The notes below the pieces were generated by a model that worked only from the letters and a program-made list of their open reading frames with translations, made no database searches and had not been told where the DNA came from. Both the position numbers and the translations under genes were made by a program. From assembly GCA_035610835.1 (NCBI GenBank), contig CM069455.1:23974264-24038263 (forward strand): 64,000 bases of DNA, in the 5' to 3' direction. This DNA comes from Ophiura sarsii. Its lineage: Eukaryota; Echinodermata; Ophiuroidea; Amphilepidida; Ophiuridae. Below are positions 26,304 to 35,900 of this stretch, piece after piece. Position 1 is the stretch's first letter. Each line of letters begins with the position of its first letter.

Positions 26304-26521
26304 ACACAGAAAACACTATGTAAAAAATTATGTAAATATAGAACTCCATAATTATTATGTAAGAGTTTACATAAAACATGTAATATATACCCAAGCTTGT
26401 GTAAATTCCTATGCAAAAGCTTAACACAACTGTTTACATAGTATTATGGAGTTCTATTTTTACACAGATTGTGTATTTTTTACATAATTTGTGTACTTTT
26501 TTTACATAGTGTTTTCTGTGT
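26304..26521. mobile_element. Foldback MITE family M, copy 1
   Basis: The ends are ACACAGAAAACACTATGTAA and its reverse complement, and the interior is itself largely self-complementary. Other copies are at 34735-34944 and, reversed, 55641-55860. It lies in intron 1 of the lectin gene. Confidence 0.85.
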
Positions 26522-26584
26522 GAACACAATATGGATAATATATCACGAAATAAATATCCGAAAAATTGGCATTGGAAAAAAAGG

Positions 26585-26755
26585 GAACAAGTGTACTTTA
26601 GGTCCCAGATACCAGTATCGTTCAATACTGGAAAAAGTTGCCACTCTCGGTCGATACTGGAACACTGACTTTGTACCAGTATCGGACGATACTGGGTGTT
26701 CCAGAATCGGACGATACTAGTACAGTCCAGAATCTGGGACCTGAAGTACACTTTT
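26585..26755. repeat. Foldback with CCAGTATCG/CGATACTGG units
   Basis: The outer arms contain AGTGTACTTTAGGTCCCAGA and a near reverse complement. Inside, CCAGTATCGG and CGATACTGG repeat several times. Related sequence at 26100-26160 lies across the MITE at 26304-26521. It ends about 95 bp before the first CTLD exon. Confidence 0.65.
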
Positions 26756-26850
26756 TCCGAAGAAAAAAAAAAGAATCGAGGACTTGATTATCGTATTATT
26801 ATATTTAATTAGTAACTATGAACTTTAATACAAACATTTTTCCTCAACAG

Positions 26851-27034
26851 CATTCGAAGCACGATGTACAGCTATGATCGCTGATGATAGTCTCTATTGC
26901 ATTCTCGATACTCGACTATCAACTAACGACTGGTTCTTAGCTCGCTCTTATTGCAGACTGCTTATTGGAGAACTTGCCAGCATCTCTACAGTTGCACAAA
27001 ATACATATGTTAAAGATTTTCTTACAAAGGAAAA
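26851..27034 (+). CDS. CTLD 1, first half (exon 2)
   Basis: The acceptor is TTTTTCCTCAACAG and the donor AA|GTAAGT. The exon enters in phase 1 and leaves in phase 2, 184 nt. The product begins TFEARC and shows the N-terminal half of a C-type lectin-like domain: a Cys pair ending in SLYCIL, WFLARSYC (helix with the Cys that pairs with the last Cys of the domain), LASIST and the helix NTYVKDFLT. These are the usual beta1, alpha1 and alpha2 landmarks of the long-form CTLD. It joins in frame to WLGIND at 29072. A TA-flanked transposon begins 16 bp after the exon. Confidence 0.85.
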
Positions 27035-27050
27035 GTAAGTTTAGTAAATA

Positions 27051-27463
27051 CCGTTAAACTTCATCTATAAGCCCACATTGACTAATAATTAATAAGCTGA
27101 AAATAGATTTTCAAATTAATTATGCGCATGTTTTTTAAAAATAACAATAAAGCTAGTATAATTGAGTAATAATTTTACATTAAAGTTTGCATTAATTTCT
27201 ATATCACTTGGATTTCAAAAGAAATTGCACAGGGTGTAGTTGAGAATTGATCCACCAACCTCGTGATACTGAAGTTGACGCTTTAACGGGCGCTTTACCA
27301 ATTGAGCAATTCGTCTCTCCATGAAATTATTTAGATAGTAATACAACTTTATAGTATTGAATATCGAATACACTAAACTCATTCGTGCTAATTTCTCTAG
27401 ATCAAAAGAGGGCGCTCATACCTTACTATTAGTCAATGTGGGCTTATAGATGAAGTTTAACGG
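27051..27463. mobile_element. TA-flanked foldback element beside a splice donor
   Basis: The ends are CCGTTAAACTTCATCTATAA and its reverse complement, extending about 38 bp, with TA at 27049-27050 and 27464-27465. It starts 16 bp downstream of the CTLD 1 donor at 27035. The minus strand inside contains a tRNA-like A box and B box. No protein is encoded. Confidence 0.75.
27244..27312 (-). repeat. tRNA-like A box and B box, SINE or tRNA relic
   Basis: On the minus strand GCTCAATTGGTAAAGCG (27291-27308) fits a tRNA A box. GATCAATTC (27244-27252) fits the B-box consensus GWTCRANNC. The spacing is close to that of a tRNA gene. The arms do not fold into a convincing modern tRNA, so I read it as a tRNA-derived relic inside the foldback element. 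Confidence 0.4.
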
Positions 27464-27465
27464 TA

Positions 27466-28061
27466 GCTTATGGTAAATACAGCTGTGTTCATGTTTTGGT
27501 GTCAGTTTGTATTCACCGCAAAAACATTTACAATATAAACAAACTCTGTAGTGTGTGATAGGTTGACCAAATCGGAGCAGATCTCGAAAAGTATCTGAAT
27601 ACGTACTTGTGAGACAGAACTCCTACTTGTATATTATTGTATATTTTCGGTGGCACTGTTCTTGTCAATTTTAGATTCACTTCAATGTGCATTGGATATG
27701 AATTATTCAATTCAAGATGTTTCGTAGTTTATTAAATAACATCCGTCATATCAAAAGATGCTCAAAATGGACTAATCACTCAGCACACCGTTGCGAATAT
27801 CATATCGGATTGGCATTGTGTCGAGAAGGAACGAGCCTCTTTATGACAAATTCTTGTCATCCTGCTTAAGCAAGATATACGGTTTATTTCGTAACAATCT
27901 TAACAATTTGAACCTTATCTAGGTTTATGATATTGCCAAAAACAAATCCTTTTTATATACTTGGACTATTTTACATTAAACTAAAAAACTTTACTTTAGT
28001 CAAAATAATTATATTTTTAGACAAAGTGCGGGCTCTGAAAAGATCCGGGTTTTTGTGTAAG
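27466..28061. other. Intron 2 sequence, nothing recognised
   Basis: AT-rich intronic DNA with no supported exon or repeat boundary. Confidence 0.45.
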
Positions 28062-28480
28062 AAGCTACTGCCCCTTATTATTGTGCTTCGGCTTAAAATT
28101 CCGCTTGCGTTGATAATGATGCTGATGAGAATTTGTTACATCTTGCCGCGGTCTCTTGCCTGGATGCTGCTCTGGTTGAGTTGAAGCCTTCCTCTTCGTC
28201 TTCCGCCTTTCTTGTAGAAGTTCTTCTTGCCGCAAGATGTAGTCGCTGGCCACCCCCCTTTGAAAACCAAACATGCCGCCGTCAGCTCGGACTCGTCTAC
28301 ATTACGGGCAATTCTCTTTTGGCAACCTGCTAACAATTATTCCATGTCCGTCAAAGCCCTCGTGTTAACTTCCCGGGTCTTTTCTAGATCTTCCAAATGC
28401 ATGGCCACGTACTTGCGGTCTTGCTACCGATTCCATTCTTCCGATCTCAACCGAACTTTGGCCGAAAATTTGAATAGAAT
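28062..28480 (-). pseudogene. Broken coding fragment, retroelement-like, in intron 2
   Basis: The minus strand reads MHLEDLEKTREVNTRALTD, a stop, LLAGCQKRIARNVDESELTA, a frame change, VASDYILRQEELLQERRKTK, then a basic tail (KRKAST, GKRPRQDV) ending in TAG at 28062. The composition is coiled-coil-like then basic, and local GC is higher than in the surrounding intron. At least one stop and one frameshift show it is dead. It may be a piece of a retrotransposon structural protein or of a processed gene; I cannot name the family. Confidence 0.5.
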
Positions 28481-29071
28481 TATCAAAACATATATATTTG
28501 CAATTTATTTGGAAATTCAATGTGTTATTTTATCCATAATGAATACATGTGTTATTACCAAGTAGCATACATAGAACTGAAGCAGTACTGTTATTAACTT
28601 GAATTTCAATATATATTTATTCATATAAATACTTATATTATACCAAGTGACAGGCAACACTTCTATTGCCATATTTAGTTAACAAACGAAATTTACATTG
28701 AATTTAGATCTTGTTAATTTAGAAATAATTTGTATTTGTACACAGAAAATGGTTCACACAAATCATACTGTTGATCAGAATAAATGAAATACTTTAGTGA
28801 TAGGATCTTAACGTGTAAGTTAACAGTGCTATGTTATAATAGGTCAAGGGTATTATGTGTGATATTTCGGGTCAAATAGGATTTATCCAAGGTCATGTTT
28901 TTTGGACTTAATAAGTATGTTTTTTATTTATTTTTTTGGAAAAAAAAGAAACAGAAATCGGTCGGCACCAGAGAACACGGTCGGTCATCAGTCGAGGACA
29001 AACAAACATTTTTTTGTTGGCCTTATAGTCCAGCATATAAATGTTACTCGTCCATTTGTTTCTTACAACAG
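28481..29071. other. Intron 2, remaining part
   Basis: AT-rich, with a polypyrimidine stretch before the acceptor at 29071. No other feature is seen. Confidence 0.45.
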
Positions 29072-29334
29072 TGTATCAAGTGCTTGGTTGGGTATCAACG
29101 ATATAGTCACCGAGGGAACGTTTCGTGAGCTCCAAAATCCTAATGGTACCTCAGCGATATATGACCCAGTTGGTGGGGCATCCACACCCACTAACGACTT
29201 CAAGGATTGCGTCGTGATAAACGAAATCGATGGTACATGGGACAACGTAGCATGCCAAAACACTGCCGCTGAGCGAAATTCCGTTTGTCAAAAAGAAAAA
29301 GTAATAGATGACTTCGGCTATGACCCGAGAACAG
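29072..29334 (+). CDS. CTLD 1, second half (exon 3)
   Basis: The exon starts after CTTACAACAG and ends ACAG|GTAAGG, entering in phase 2 and leaving in phase 1, 263 nt. It carries WLGIND (the WIGL motif), GTFRELQN, NDFKDCVVI and TWDNVACQ, with the closing Cys in NSVCQ. The EPN or QPD sugar-selecting loop is not present; STPTN occupies that region. The WND triplet is WDN. Calcium-dependent sugar binding is therefore uncertain. The domain is followed by a linker, VIDDFGYDPRTG. The donor's downstream base context was altered by a palindromic transposon inserted at the TAA of GTAAG. Confidence 0.88.
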
Positions 29335-29338
29335 GTAA

Positions 29339-29825
29339 GGGTCCATATCCAAACTCTCAGTGCTTTTAAAGCATTTTTCTAGCGATTTAAAAGCGCTTTT
29401 CCAACGGTATTTCGTTCTATTGTTAAAAGCATCGGAAAAAGATCGGTGATTAAATAGAAACCTCTCTACTTATCTGGCGTTAACAATAGAACTATTGTAG
29501 TACTCTCGATGGCTGCATTAGTGAAGCAGACAGATCAAAGGCGCAAGGAAGGTTGTGTTATATTCTTTAAGAAATACTATAATATAGTATTTCTTAAAGA
29601 ATATAACACAACCTTCCTTGCGCCTTTGATCTGTCTGCTTCACTAATGCAGCCATCGAGAGTACTACAATAGTTATATTGTTAACGCCAGATAAGTAGAG
29701 AGGTTTCTAGTTAATCACCGATCTTTTTCCGATGCTTTTAACAATAGAACGAAATACCGTTGGAAAAGCGCTTTTAGATCGCTAGAAAAATGCTTTAAAA
29801 GCACTGAGAGTTTGGATATGGACCC
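29339..29825. mobile_element. 487-bp palindromic element in a splice donor
   Basis: Two arms of about 243 bp are nearly perfect reverse complements. The ends are GGGTCCATATCC and its complement, flanked by the 3-bp duplication TAA at 29336-29338 and 29826-29828. A TAA/TTA target is characteristic of PIF/Harbinger transposons. Removing the element and one TAA restores ACAG|GTAAGTGATAT, so it landed inside the donor of the CTLD 1 exon and left GTAAG intact. No coding capacity. Confidence 0.88.
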
Positions 29826-29828
29826 TAA

Positions 29829-30300
29829 GTGATATATAATCTATTAATTGAAGTAAAAGAGTAAGAGTTAAGCCCTGATCATACTCTACCAACGCTCCAA
29901 CGCTTGCACTTTAACACATGCGCAACACCGCTCACGAATATGACACAACAACGCTTGATCAGAAAAGCGTTTTCCGATAATTCGATCAGTCTACGCTTTT
30001 GGGGAAAGCGGCGAACGCTTGGGCCAACGCTGAGGTTGAAATCCAATCAAGTTGGTAGCGTTGCTGATGGAATAACATTGTGCATGCCAAGGTAAGTTTT
30101 AAAAGTAGGCCTATGCAAGTTGTTCATAAAAACGATACATTTGATGTGCTCGAAATAGTAATTTACGGCGTTTCTGGAGGTATTTTCGAGCTAGCGTTCA
30201 GCGTTGATCACCGCTGAACGGCAGAGAGTTGGTACATTTTGTGACAAGCGCAGAGGTGACAACGCTACCGCTCATCGTTGAGGATTATGATCAGGGCTTT
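29829..30300. other. Intron 3 sequence, CAACGCT-rich
   Basis: AACGCT and its complement recur many times (for example 29888-30060 and 30195-30275), suggesting a decayed inverted repeat. The phrase CCCTGATCATA near 29873 is mirrored by TATGATCAGGGC near 30287. No exon. Confidence 0.45.
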
Positions 30301-30475
30301 AGAGTAAGCGTGAGCGTAGGAGTTAGCGTAAGAGTAAGAGAAAGAGTAAGCGTAAGAGTCAGCGTAAGAGTAAGCGTAATAGTAAAAGTAAGAGTGAAAG
30401 TAAGAGTAAGAGGAAAAGTAAGAGTAAGTGTAAGCCTAAGCGTAAGAGTAAGAGCAAGGAGAAGGAATAACAAAG
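30300..30475 (+). repeat. GTAAGA/GTAAGC hexamer microsatellite
   Basis: About 28 variant hexamers around GTAAGA lie in intron 3, about 130 bp before the next exon. They form a dense cluster of donor-like GTAAG motifs. The Val/Arg- and Leu-rich frames it opens are repeat artefacts. Confidence 0.85.
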
Positions 30476-30604
30476 CAAGAGAGGCAGAGGACGTGGACGT
30501 GGACGAGGACAACGACAACAAAGACGACGATGACGACAACATCGAGGACGACGAGCATTCAATGAATACATTTGTTTTCTAATTTACATCATTTTGATAC
30601 ACAG

Positions 30605-30797
30605 GTTGCCCGGCCAATTCCGTTGCATATGGCAACAACAAATGCTACGGAGTTTACACCATCCACAACTCAGCTAAACTATACAACTTTGGTACCGCGG
30701 AGGAATTCTGCACTGGACTGACGCCCACTGGGAGACTTGTTTTACCTGTTGATGGCGATGAAAATGCATTTGTACAGAGTCTGGTGAAATTAACTGA
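30605..30797 (+). CDS. CTLD 2, first half (exon 4)
   Basis: The acceptor TTTTGATACACAG is followed by 193 nt to the donor GA|GTGAGC, phases 1 in and 2 out. The product starts CPANSVAYGNNKCYGVYT, a Cys pair typical of the long-form CTLD start. It continues with the helix region FGTAEEFCTGL and RLVLPVDGDENAFVQSLVKL. The exon boundaries and phases are the same as those of CTLD 1, which shows an ancestral duplication of a two-exon domain. Confidence 0.85.
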
Positions 30798-31222
30798 GTG
30801 AGCACCTTAAATTTAACACTCTGAACTAACTAACTAACTTACCACATGGATGAACTCGTAGAGATTTAAAAAAAATATCTTCTGTAAACATTTTTTTTCA
30901 AGTTAAGATCATTGTTGTGGCATTTATTTCTGAGCGTTGTGCAACACATCCCTCAGTCATCTTATCTCATACAAAACCTTAAAGAGAAGTCCTCTCACAG
31001 CCTTACCCAAGGCATTTGCTTTGTGAACAGCGCCCTAAGGCAATGCTCCTGTTTAAACCTCATCGAAATTTCTCCCCATAAATGATGGTGGTTTCCCGTT
31101 TTCAACCTAAAAGCACGCGATAATAGAGTACATTGCCCTATATACTGCGATATATTGGTTGGGAATAGCTAAAAATACAGTGTAGCTGGTCGCCGGGTCA
31201 GGAGTATATTTTTGTTTAAATA

Positions 31223-31786
31223 CGAGGGGGTATCTAAAAGTTTTTAAAATCACCCAGAAATGAAGGAGCTATATTGATGAAATAATCACTGGTCCTTAAA
31301 ACATTATGGTGCAAAAATGGTCTCATAAGTATGGTTACTTTTTATACAGGTGGCGCTAGATGCATGCCATGTAAATCAATGACGTCTCCCAACGGCGCTG
31401 TGTACATGGTAAACAATAATGGTGTAAAACTTATCTTTGTGGGTAGCCATCCAGAGGAGTATGAGGCTTAGAAATGTTGTCATTTACAGAGATAAATTTA
31501 GGCCTATGACTGACAAATGACAAATTAAAAAAAATTCTGAGCCTAATATTCTTAAGAATCAGTTATTGGACCGTTATAATTTACCATGTACACATCACCG
31601 TTGGAAAACGTCATTGATTTACATGGCCTTGGTATCTAGCGGCACCTGCATAAAAAGTTAACATACTTATATGACCATTATTGCACCATAATGTATTTAT
31701 AAGGACCATTGATTACACTGACACAATTTCATCGATATAGCTCCTTAAATTCTGGGTGCTTTCAACAACCTTTTGATACCCCCTCG
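31223..31786. mobile_element. TA-flanked foldback element in intron 4
   Basis: The ends are CGAGGGGGTATCTAAAAGTT and a close reverse complement, with TA at 31221-31222 and 31787-31788. The arms extend well inward (CATGTAAATCAATGACGT and its complement), so most of the 564 bp can fold back. The terminus resembles mariner-like elements. Confidence 0.78.
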
Positions 31787-31788
31787 TA

Positions 31789-32142
31789 CGTCCATAACAC
31801 GCCGAAACACAGCGGTGACTGATGGTGCTTACCAAAATCGATTGCATATATCATCGTGCGTTATGATTGGCGCAGGGATATTGGCGTCCATAAGAATTAG
31901 CTTAATAAATTGTCCCACGGCCAAAAATCCTAAAATATCGTCGTATAATCCTTACATGTATTTACTAGTGCTGAACTCAATTCCATCAGTTATTTGGTAA
32001 GCAATGAAAGTTTAGACGCTGTCTACACATTAACAAGTCTCATCAGTATGTGTACTTTTGTAAAAGCTTAATACGTTACTTACATTACAAATTAGATTAA
32101 TTGGATGACTTAATAATTATGAATTGATTAACTTTCATACAG
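31789..32142. other. End of intron 4
   Basis: No feature other than the acceptor at 32142. Confidence 0.4.
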
Positions 32143-32342
32143 AATTGCTCAATTTTGGCTTAGAATTGGAAAAACGGATATTGTATATTACGACTACTCC
32201 ACAATGACTCCTCTCACTTATGAAAACTGGGACCCCACTATAAACATACAGGACGCTGGATCATTTTACGTCATGAATTCCGTTAATGGGAAATGGCAGA
32301 GTGAACTCACTGCACAAACATTAGGAGTGATTTGTGAATTTG
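32143..32342 (+). CDS. CTLD 2, second half (exon 5)
   Basis: The acceptor is AACTTTCATACAG and the donor G|GTGAGT; 200 nt, phase 2 in and 1 out. It reads IAQFWLRIGKTD (WIGL-like strand), LTYENWDP, AGSFYVMNS, NGKWQSEL and closes with GVICEF. The two Cys that normally form the inner disulfide of a CTLD are absent, as are EPN/QPD and WND. Calcium-dependent sugar binding is therefore unlikely, and a protein or lipid ligand or a structural role is more probable. Confidence 0.87.
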
Positions 32343-33117
32343 GTGAGTAGAATAGTTGTTCATAACACAAATAAGATTTCGTGTGCAGTCCAGCATGCTT
32401 GCACCACTACAATTTCCCCGTCTGATGTCCTCCTTTATACACATGTTACAGATAGGCATCTTGGCCACAGATTTGAACAGAAGTTGAATCTCAACGAAAA
32501 TGTGCATTCAAAAAATGAAGGCTCTTTAATATAAACAAGAGAGAACTGAATCAAATTTTTATCGGGTAGTCCATCATACTTAGCACCACTACGGTGCCAA
32601 CAGGAATTTCCCTTAAAACAAACAGTGACAATGGTGTGTTAAAGTAATTAACAGTTTCCACCATGCTTCCACTTTTACAATGCATGGTACAGAGAGGCAT
32701 CTTGGCCACGGATTTAAAAAGAAGTTGAAGCTAGCTTGCAAAGACTCACACGAAATAAGACCCCGGGAATAAGACGTGACCTTGTCGTTTAGATAAAGGC
32801 CCAAGACTGGAATATATTATACGACTCATTAATTATTGACACCGGTTAAACAAACGCCATTTTGTGATAGACACCATTAAAATGACTTTTATGAATAATT
32901 CAACATTTTACTTTGCGCTAAAATTGTGTTCATTTTTTCATTATTCTTATCCTTACGCGGTTGCGTCACTGCTTCGGATATCGTATTGGCCCCTTAGATC
33001 GTGTTGGGATGTATCGAGGTCATTGACGAACCATACTCGGAAACTTCTTAATGTTATGTGAAGTCTTGCCGATGATCGTTGCTTCCGTATCCCCAATCCA
33101 ATATCTTTCTGTACCTA
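32343..33117. other. Intron 5, diverged duplicated segment
   Basis: Two segments near 32380-32480 and 32570-32740 share AGCACCACTAC and GGCATCTTGGCCAC phrases, a decayed local duplication. No exon. Confidence 0.4.
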
Positions 33118-33609
33118 TTAAAGGGAAACGCAGTTGAAGAATTATGTTTTTAAATATAAATTTACTTCAGAATTAATTTTAACAATTATTAAAATAATTG
33201 TCATTTTTGCCGTTATCATTTGTGACGTTGCCACTCATGAAATCACAAAAGCAACCTTTTGCCCAGCATATTTATATTTGTTTCTGTTTGAGAGCTATTG
33301 ATTTGAAACATATTGAAACACATGTGACCTTCTACCCTAAAGTAAGGTCAAGGTCAGTCATCCACCCAAGTTAGCAAGGATGTACACTTGGGTTTTAATT
33401 TGATCAACTTTCAAAGAAAATATTGGTATATAACTCCTTGCGTCAGTCTTGACCGGGACCAGAAAACCTCATGCTCCCCAACTACTAGTGTAAAATTCTG
33501 ATCTAAGCCGTAGATCAGAATATGTGAATTGTTGTTTTGTTGTAAGTTCATACAGTTTTCATCATAATTGAGGGCGCAGCCTACAACATATTACTGCATG
33601 TCCCTTTAA
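33118..33609. mobile_element. TTAA-ended foldback element
   Basis: It starts TTAAAGGGAAACGCAGT and ends with a near complement, ACTGCATGTCCCTTTAA. TTAA lies at both ends, as at 59188-59568. TTAA is the piggyBac target, but the assignment rests on this alone. Confidence 0.5.
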
Positions 33610-34059
33610 AGGCCGATTGCACATTTTTCATGCATGGTAGTATGTTTCGTAGTCTTTCCATGTCTGGATGTTCCTTTGTACAAAATCTTCACAATGGTCG
33701 AAATGTACCGTTTTTCACTTTCCTGAGATCATTTGTACACGGGCGTAAAACCTCTCCTCTGTTCAAACACGTTCAAACGTACCTTGTAGTTGGCAAATAT
33801 TCCATTATACGTCATCGTAACGTGTTCGGACTTGTCTGCCACTCTCAAGAACAACTTTTCTGACATCTTTTTCAAATCATTTCTAGTTTAAGGTCATATT
33901 AGTTCGACGGTCACTTCCGGGCGGTTCAAAGGTCGCTTCGAGCGGGTCAAAGTTCACCTCTGGTAAAATAAGGTCACTTATGGTTTGAGATCAAGGGTCA
34001 CATTTTCCTGAAGTAACTTCTATAAAGATGTGTATATATTTGTCATTAATATTCAACAG

Positions 34060-34128
34060 CCTCACAAACAACTCTGAGTTCCACGGGCATTTCAAGTCTT
34101 GCAACGGATGTCAGCTCAATTGAATATG
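34060..34128 (+). CDS. Ser/Thr-rich stalk exon, copy 1 (exon 6)
   Basis: The acceptor AATATTCAACAG and donor G|GTAAGT enclose 69 nt, phase 1 at both ends, so the exon can be repeated or skipped without frame damage. It encodes a Ser/Thr-rich linker (SQTTLSSTGISSLATDVSS), a likely O-glycosylated stalk between the lectin domains and the NHL propeller. A similar exon lies at 34441 and a decayed copy at about 34264. Confidence 0.7.
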
Positions 34129-34263
34129 GTAAGTCAATAAGAATTTGTTCTCAAAATGTTACTTATGGACAATAACAATGACTTTAAAAGGGACTTGTCA
34201 TGAAAAACTCATCATTGTTGCGTTGTGCTGAGGTTAGATATGTTTAACATTATTCTTCAACAA

Positions 34264-34317
34264 CCTCGCAAACAACTCTGAGTTCCCACAGGCGTTTCAA
34301 ATCTCAACTAAAATATG
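34264..34317 (+). pseudogene. Decayed stalk exon, copy 2
   Basis: The sequence is clearly homologous to the flanking stalk exons, but the acceptor AG is lost (CAACAAC). An extra base (TTCCCACAGG) shifts the frame and the middle is shortened. The donor-like GTGAGT remains. It is probably skipped. Confidence 0.65.
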
Positions 34318-34440
34318 GTGAGTAATTCAATAGAGGATTTTACATTATGACTAACTCAGGGAAAATAACACGACTTTAAAAGGGACCTACCATTGTTACG
34401 TCGAGCTAATATTGGATATGTTTTTCATGATCTTCAGCAG

Positions 34441-34512
34441 TCTCATACACAACTTTGAGTTCCACGAGCGTTCCAAGTCTTGCGACGGATGTCAACTCAA
34501 CTGAATACGACG
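34441..34512 (+). CDS. Ser/Thr-rich stalk exon, copy 3 (exon 7)
   Basis: The acceptor is TCTTCAGCAG and the donor G|GTAAGT; 72 nt, phase 1 to 1. It encodes SYTTLSSTSVPSLATDVNST and ends EYD. Its phase fits the NHL exon at 52870, whose first bases complete the codon GAA. It arose with copies 1 and 2 by tandem duplication of a unit of about 180-200 bp that included flanking intron. Confidence 0.7.
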
Positions 34513-34734
34513 GTAAGTCATTAGAAATATTTCACATTATGACAATGACACTGATTTCGGTCCAAAAGTTAACGTCGGTTAATTTTTTTCAATATCATTA
34601 CTTAGTATTCCTCCAAAAGAACTGATATCAACTTCGCCAATGAAGAGTGTTAGAACAGAAATATGCAGCGTAGAAATTATGCTTTAACAACGTAATATCA
34701 TCAATACTTTTTTAGCGTCTATACACACAGAAAA

Positions 34735-34944
34735 CACTATGTAAAAAATTATGTAATATAGAACTCCATAATTATTATGTAATAGTTTACATAAAACATG
34801 TATTAATATATACCCAAGCTTGTGTAAATTCCTATGCAAAAGCTTAACACAACTGTTTACATAGTATTATGGGGTTCTATTTTTACACAGATTGTGTATT
34901 TTTTACATAATTTGTGTATTTTTTTTACATAGTGTTTTCTGTGT
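34735..34944. mobile_element. Foldback MITE family M, copy 2
   Basis: Same termini (ACACAGAAAACACTATG) and interior as 26304-26521, in the same orientation. It lies in the long last intron. Confidence 0.85.
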
Positions 34945-35426
34945 ATACCATCACTAATTTGCCAATTACAACTTTGGTCATCAGTTCTATCAATTAATAT
35001 TTAAAATATAGAAATAAACGATTTTATTATATCATAACCATCCATCAACAAATTAATCCAGCAACAAGTTAATCCAGCAACAAATTAATCCAGCAACTTG
35101 AACCTTATAAGTAAATTAATTGTGTAGACTGACATTTGAAGTATTAATCAATTCTACATAATACAAGCGATGTTCAAAACACATAATTCGTATACACACA
35201 TAGGCAACTGTTCATAACTAAAACATATCAATAACTATCTAGGTAACCAACGTTCTTCAGCAAACAACTTCAACCTTATAAATCTGAGGTATCATGGAAA
35301 GCTCACGTCCTATCCAATTGACCTTCAAACACCAAGAGTTTCTTTCCATTATTGTGTGTGTGTCGATTTATATAGCGCTTGTCGTTTCCATTTGTCTACA
35401 ATTATAGAATAAAGGCATTTGTTTTT
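34945..35426. other. Intron 7, no exon recognised
   Basis: AATTAATCCAGCAAC is repeated three times near 35050-35100. Nothing else is seen. Confidence 0.4.
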
Positions 35427-35900
35427 AGACCGTACCAGTGTTATATTGTCTGACATAAATGCGGGTGGTAGTATAATTGTTTCAGGCAACAACAGAATAT
35501 TATACCGAACGCATTAAATTTAGGTCAGACAATATAACACGGGTACGGTCTTATAACAATACATTGATTCTCATTCTTAAATAGTCATATTTTAGACATT
35601 AATTTTATCAAAACTGTAACTTTAATTGCCACAGTTGCCAACTTTACACCTATTAGTATCAAATAACCCAAACGTATTTCAACCAATCCCCGTACAGTGA
35701 AGCACGCCATGCGTCGGCGTAAATGCACCACGTAAACACGCTGGAAAGTCGCATGGAGGCACTGTGCGACGGTAGTATCGCTAATTAATGTACTGGTACA
35801 GTGTAAAACCCCAGAAAAGTGCTTCCCGTAAGACATTCCGTTACCCCTATCGTGTTGGAGCACGCGATTGGTATAGACATGTGGGGTATTGTCTCCTCGA
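35427..35900. repeat. Dispersed repeat with a 124-bp hairpin at its left
   Basis: The segment 35427-35550 is a hairpin with arms GACCGTACCAGTGTTATATT and complement. Sequence up to about 35900 reappears in reverse, diverged, at about 40090-40240 (shared CAACACGATAGGGG). It is a transposon-type repeat of unknown class. Confidence 0.6.

Noticed and set aside
30229..30582. Val-Arg-Val repeat frame and its Leu-rich antisense
   Set aside because: It follows the GTAAGA hexamer repeat within intron 3.
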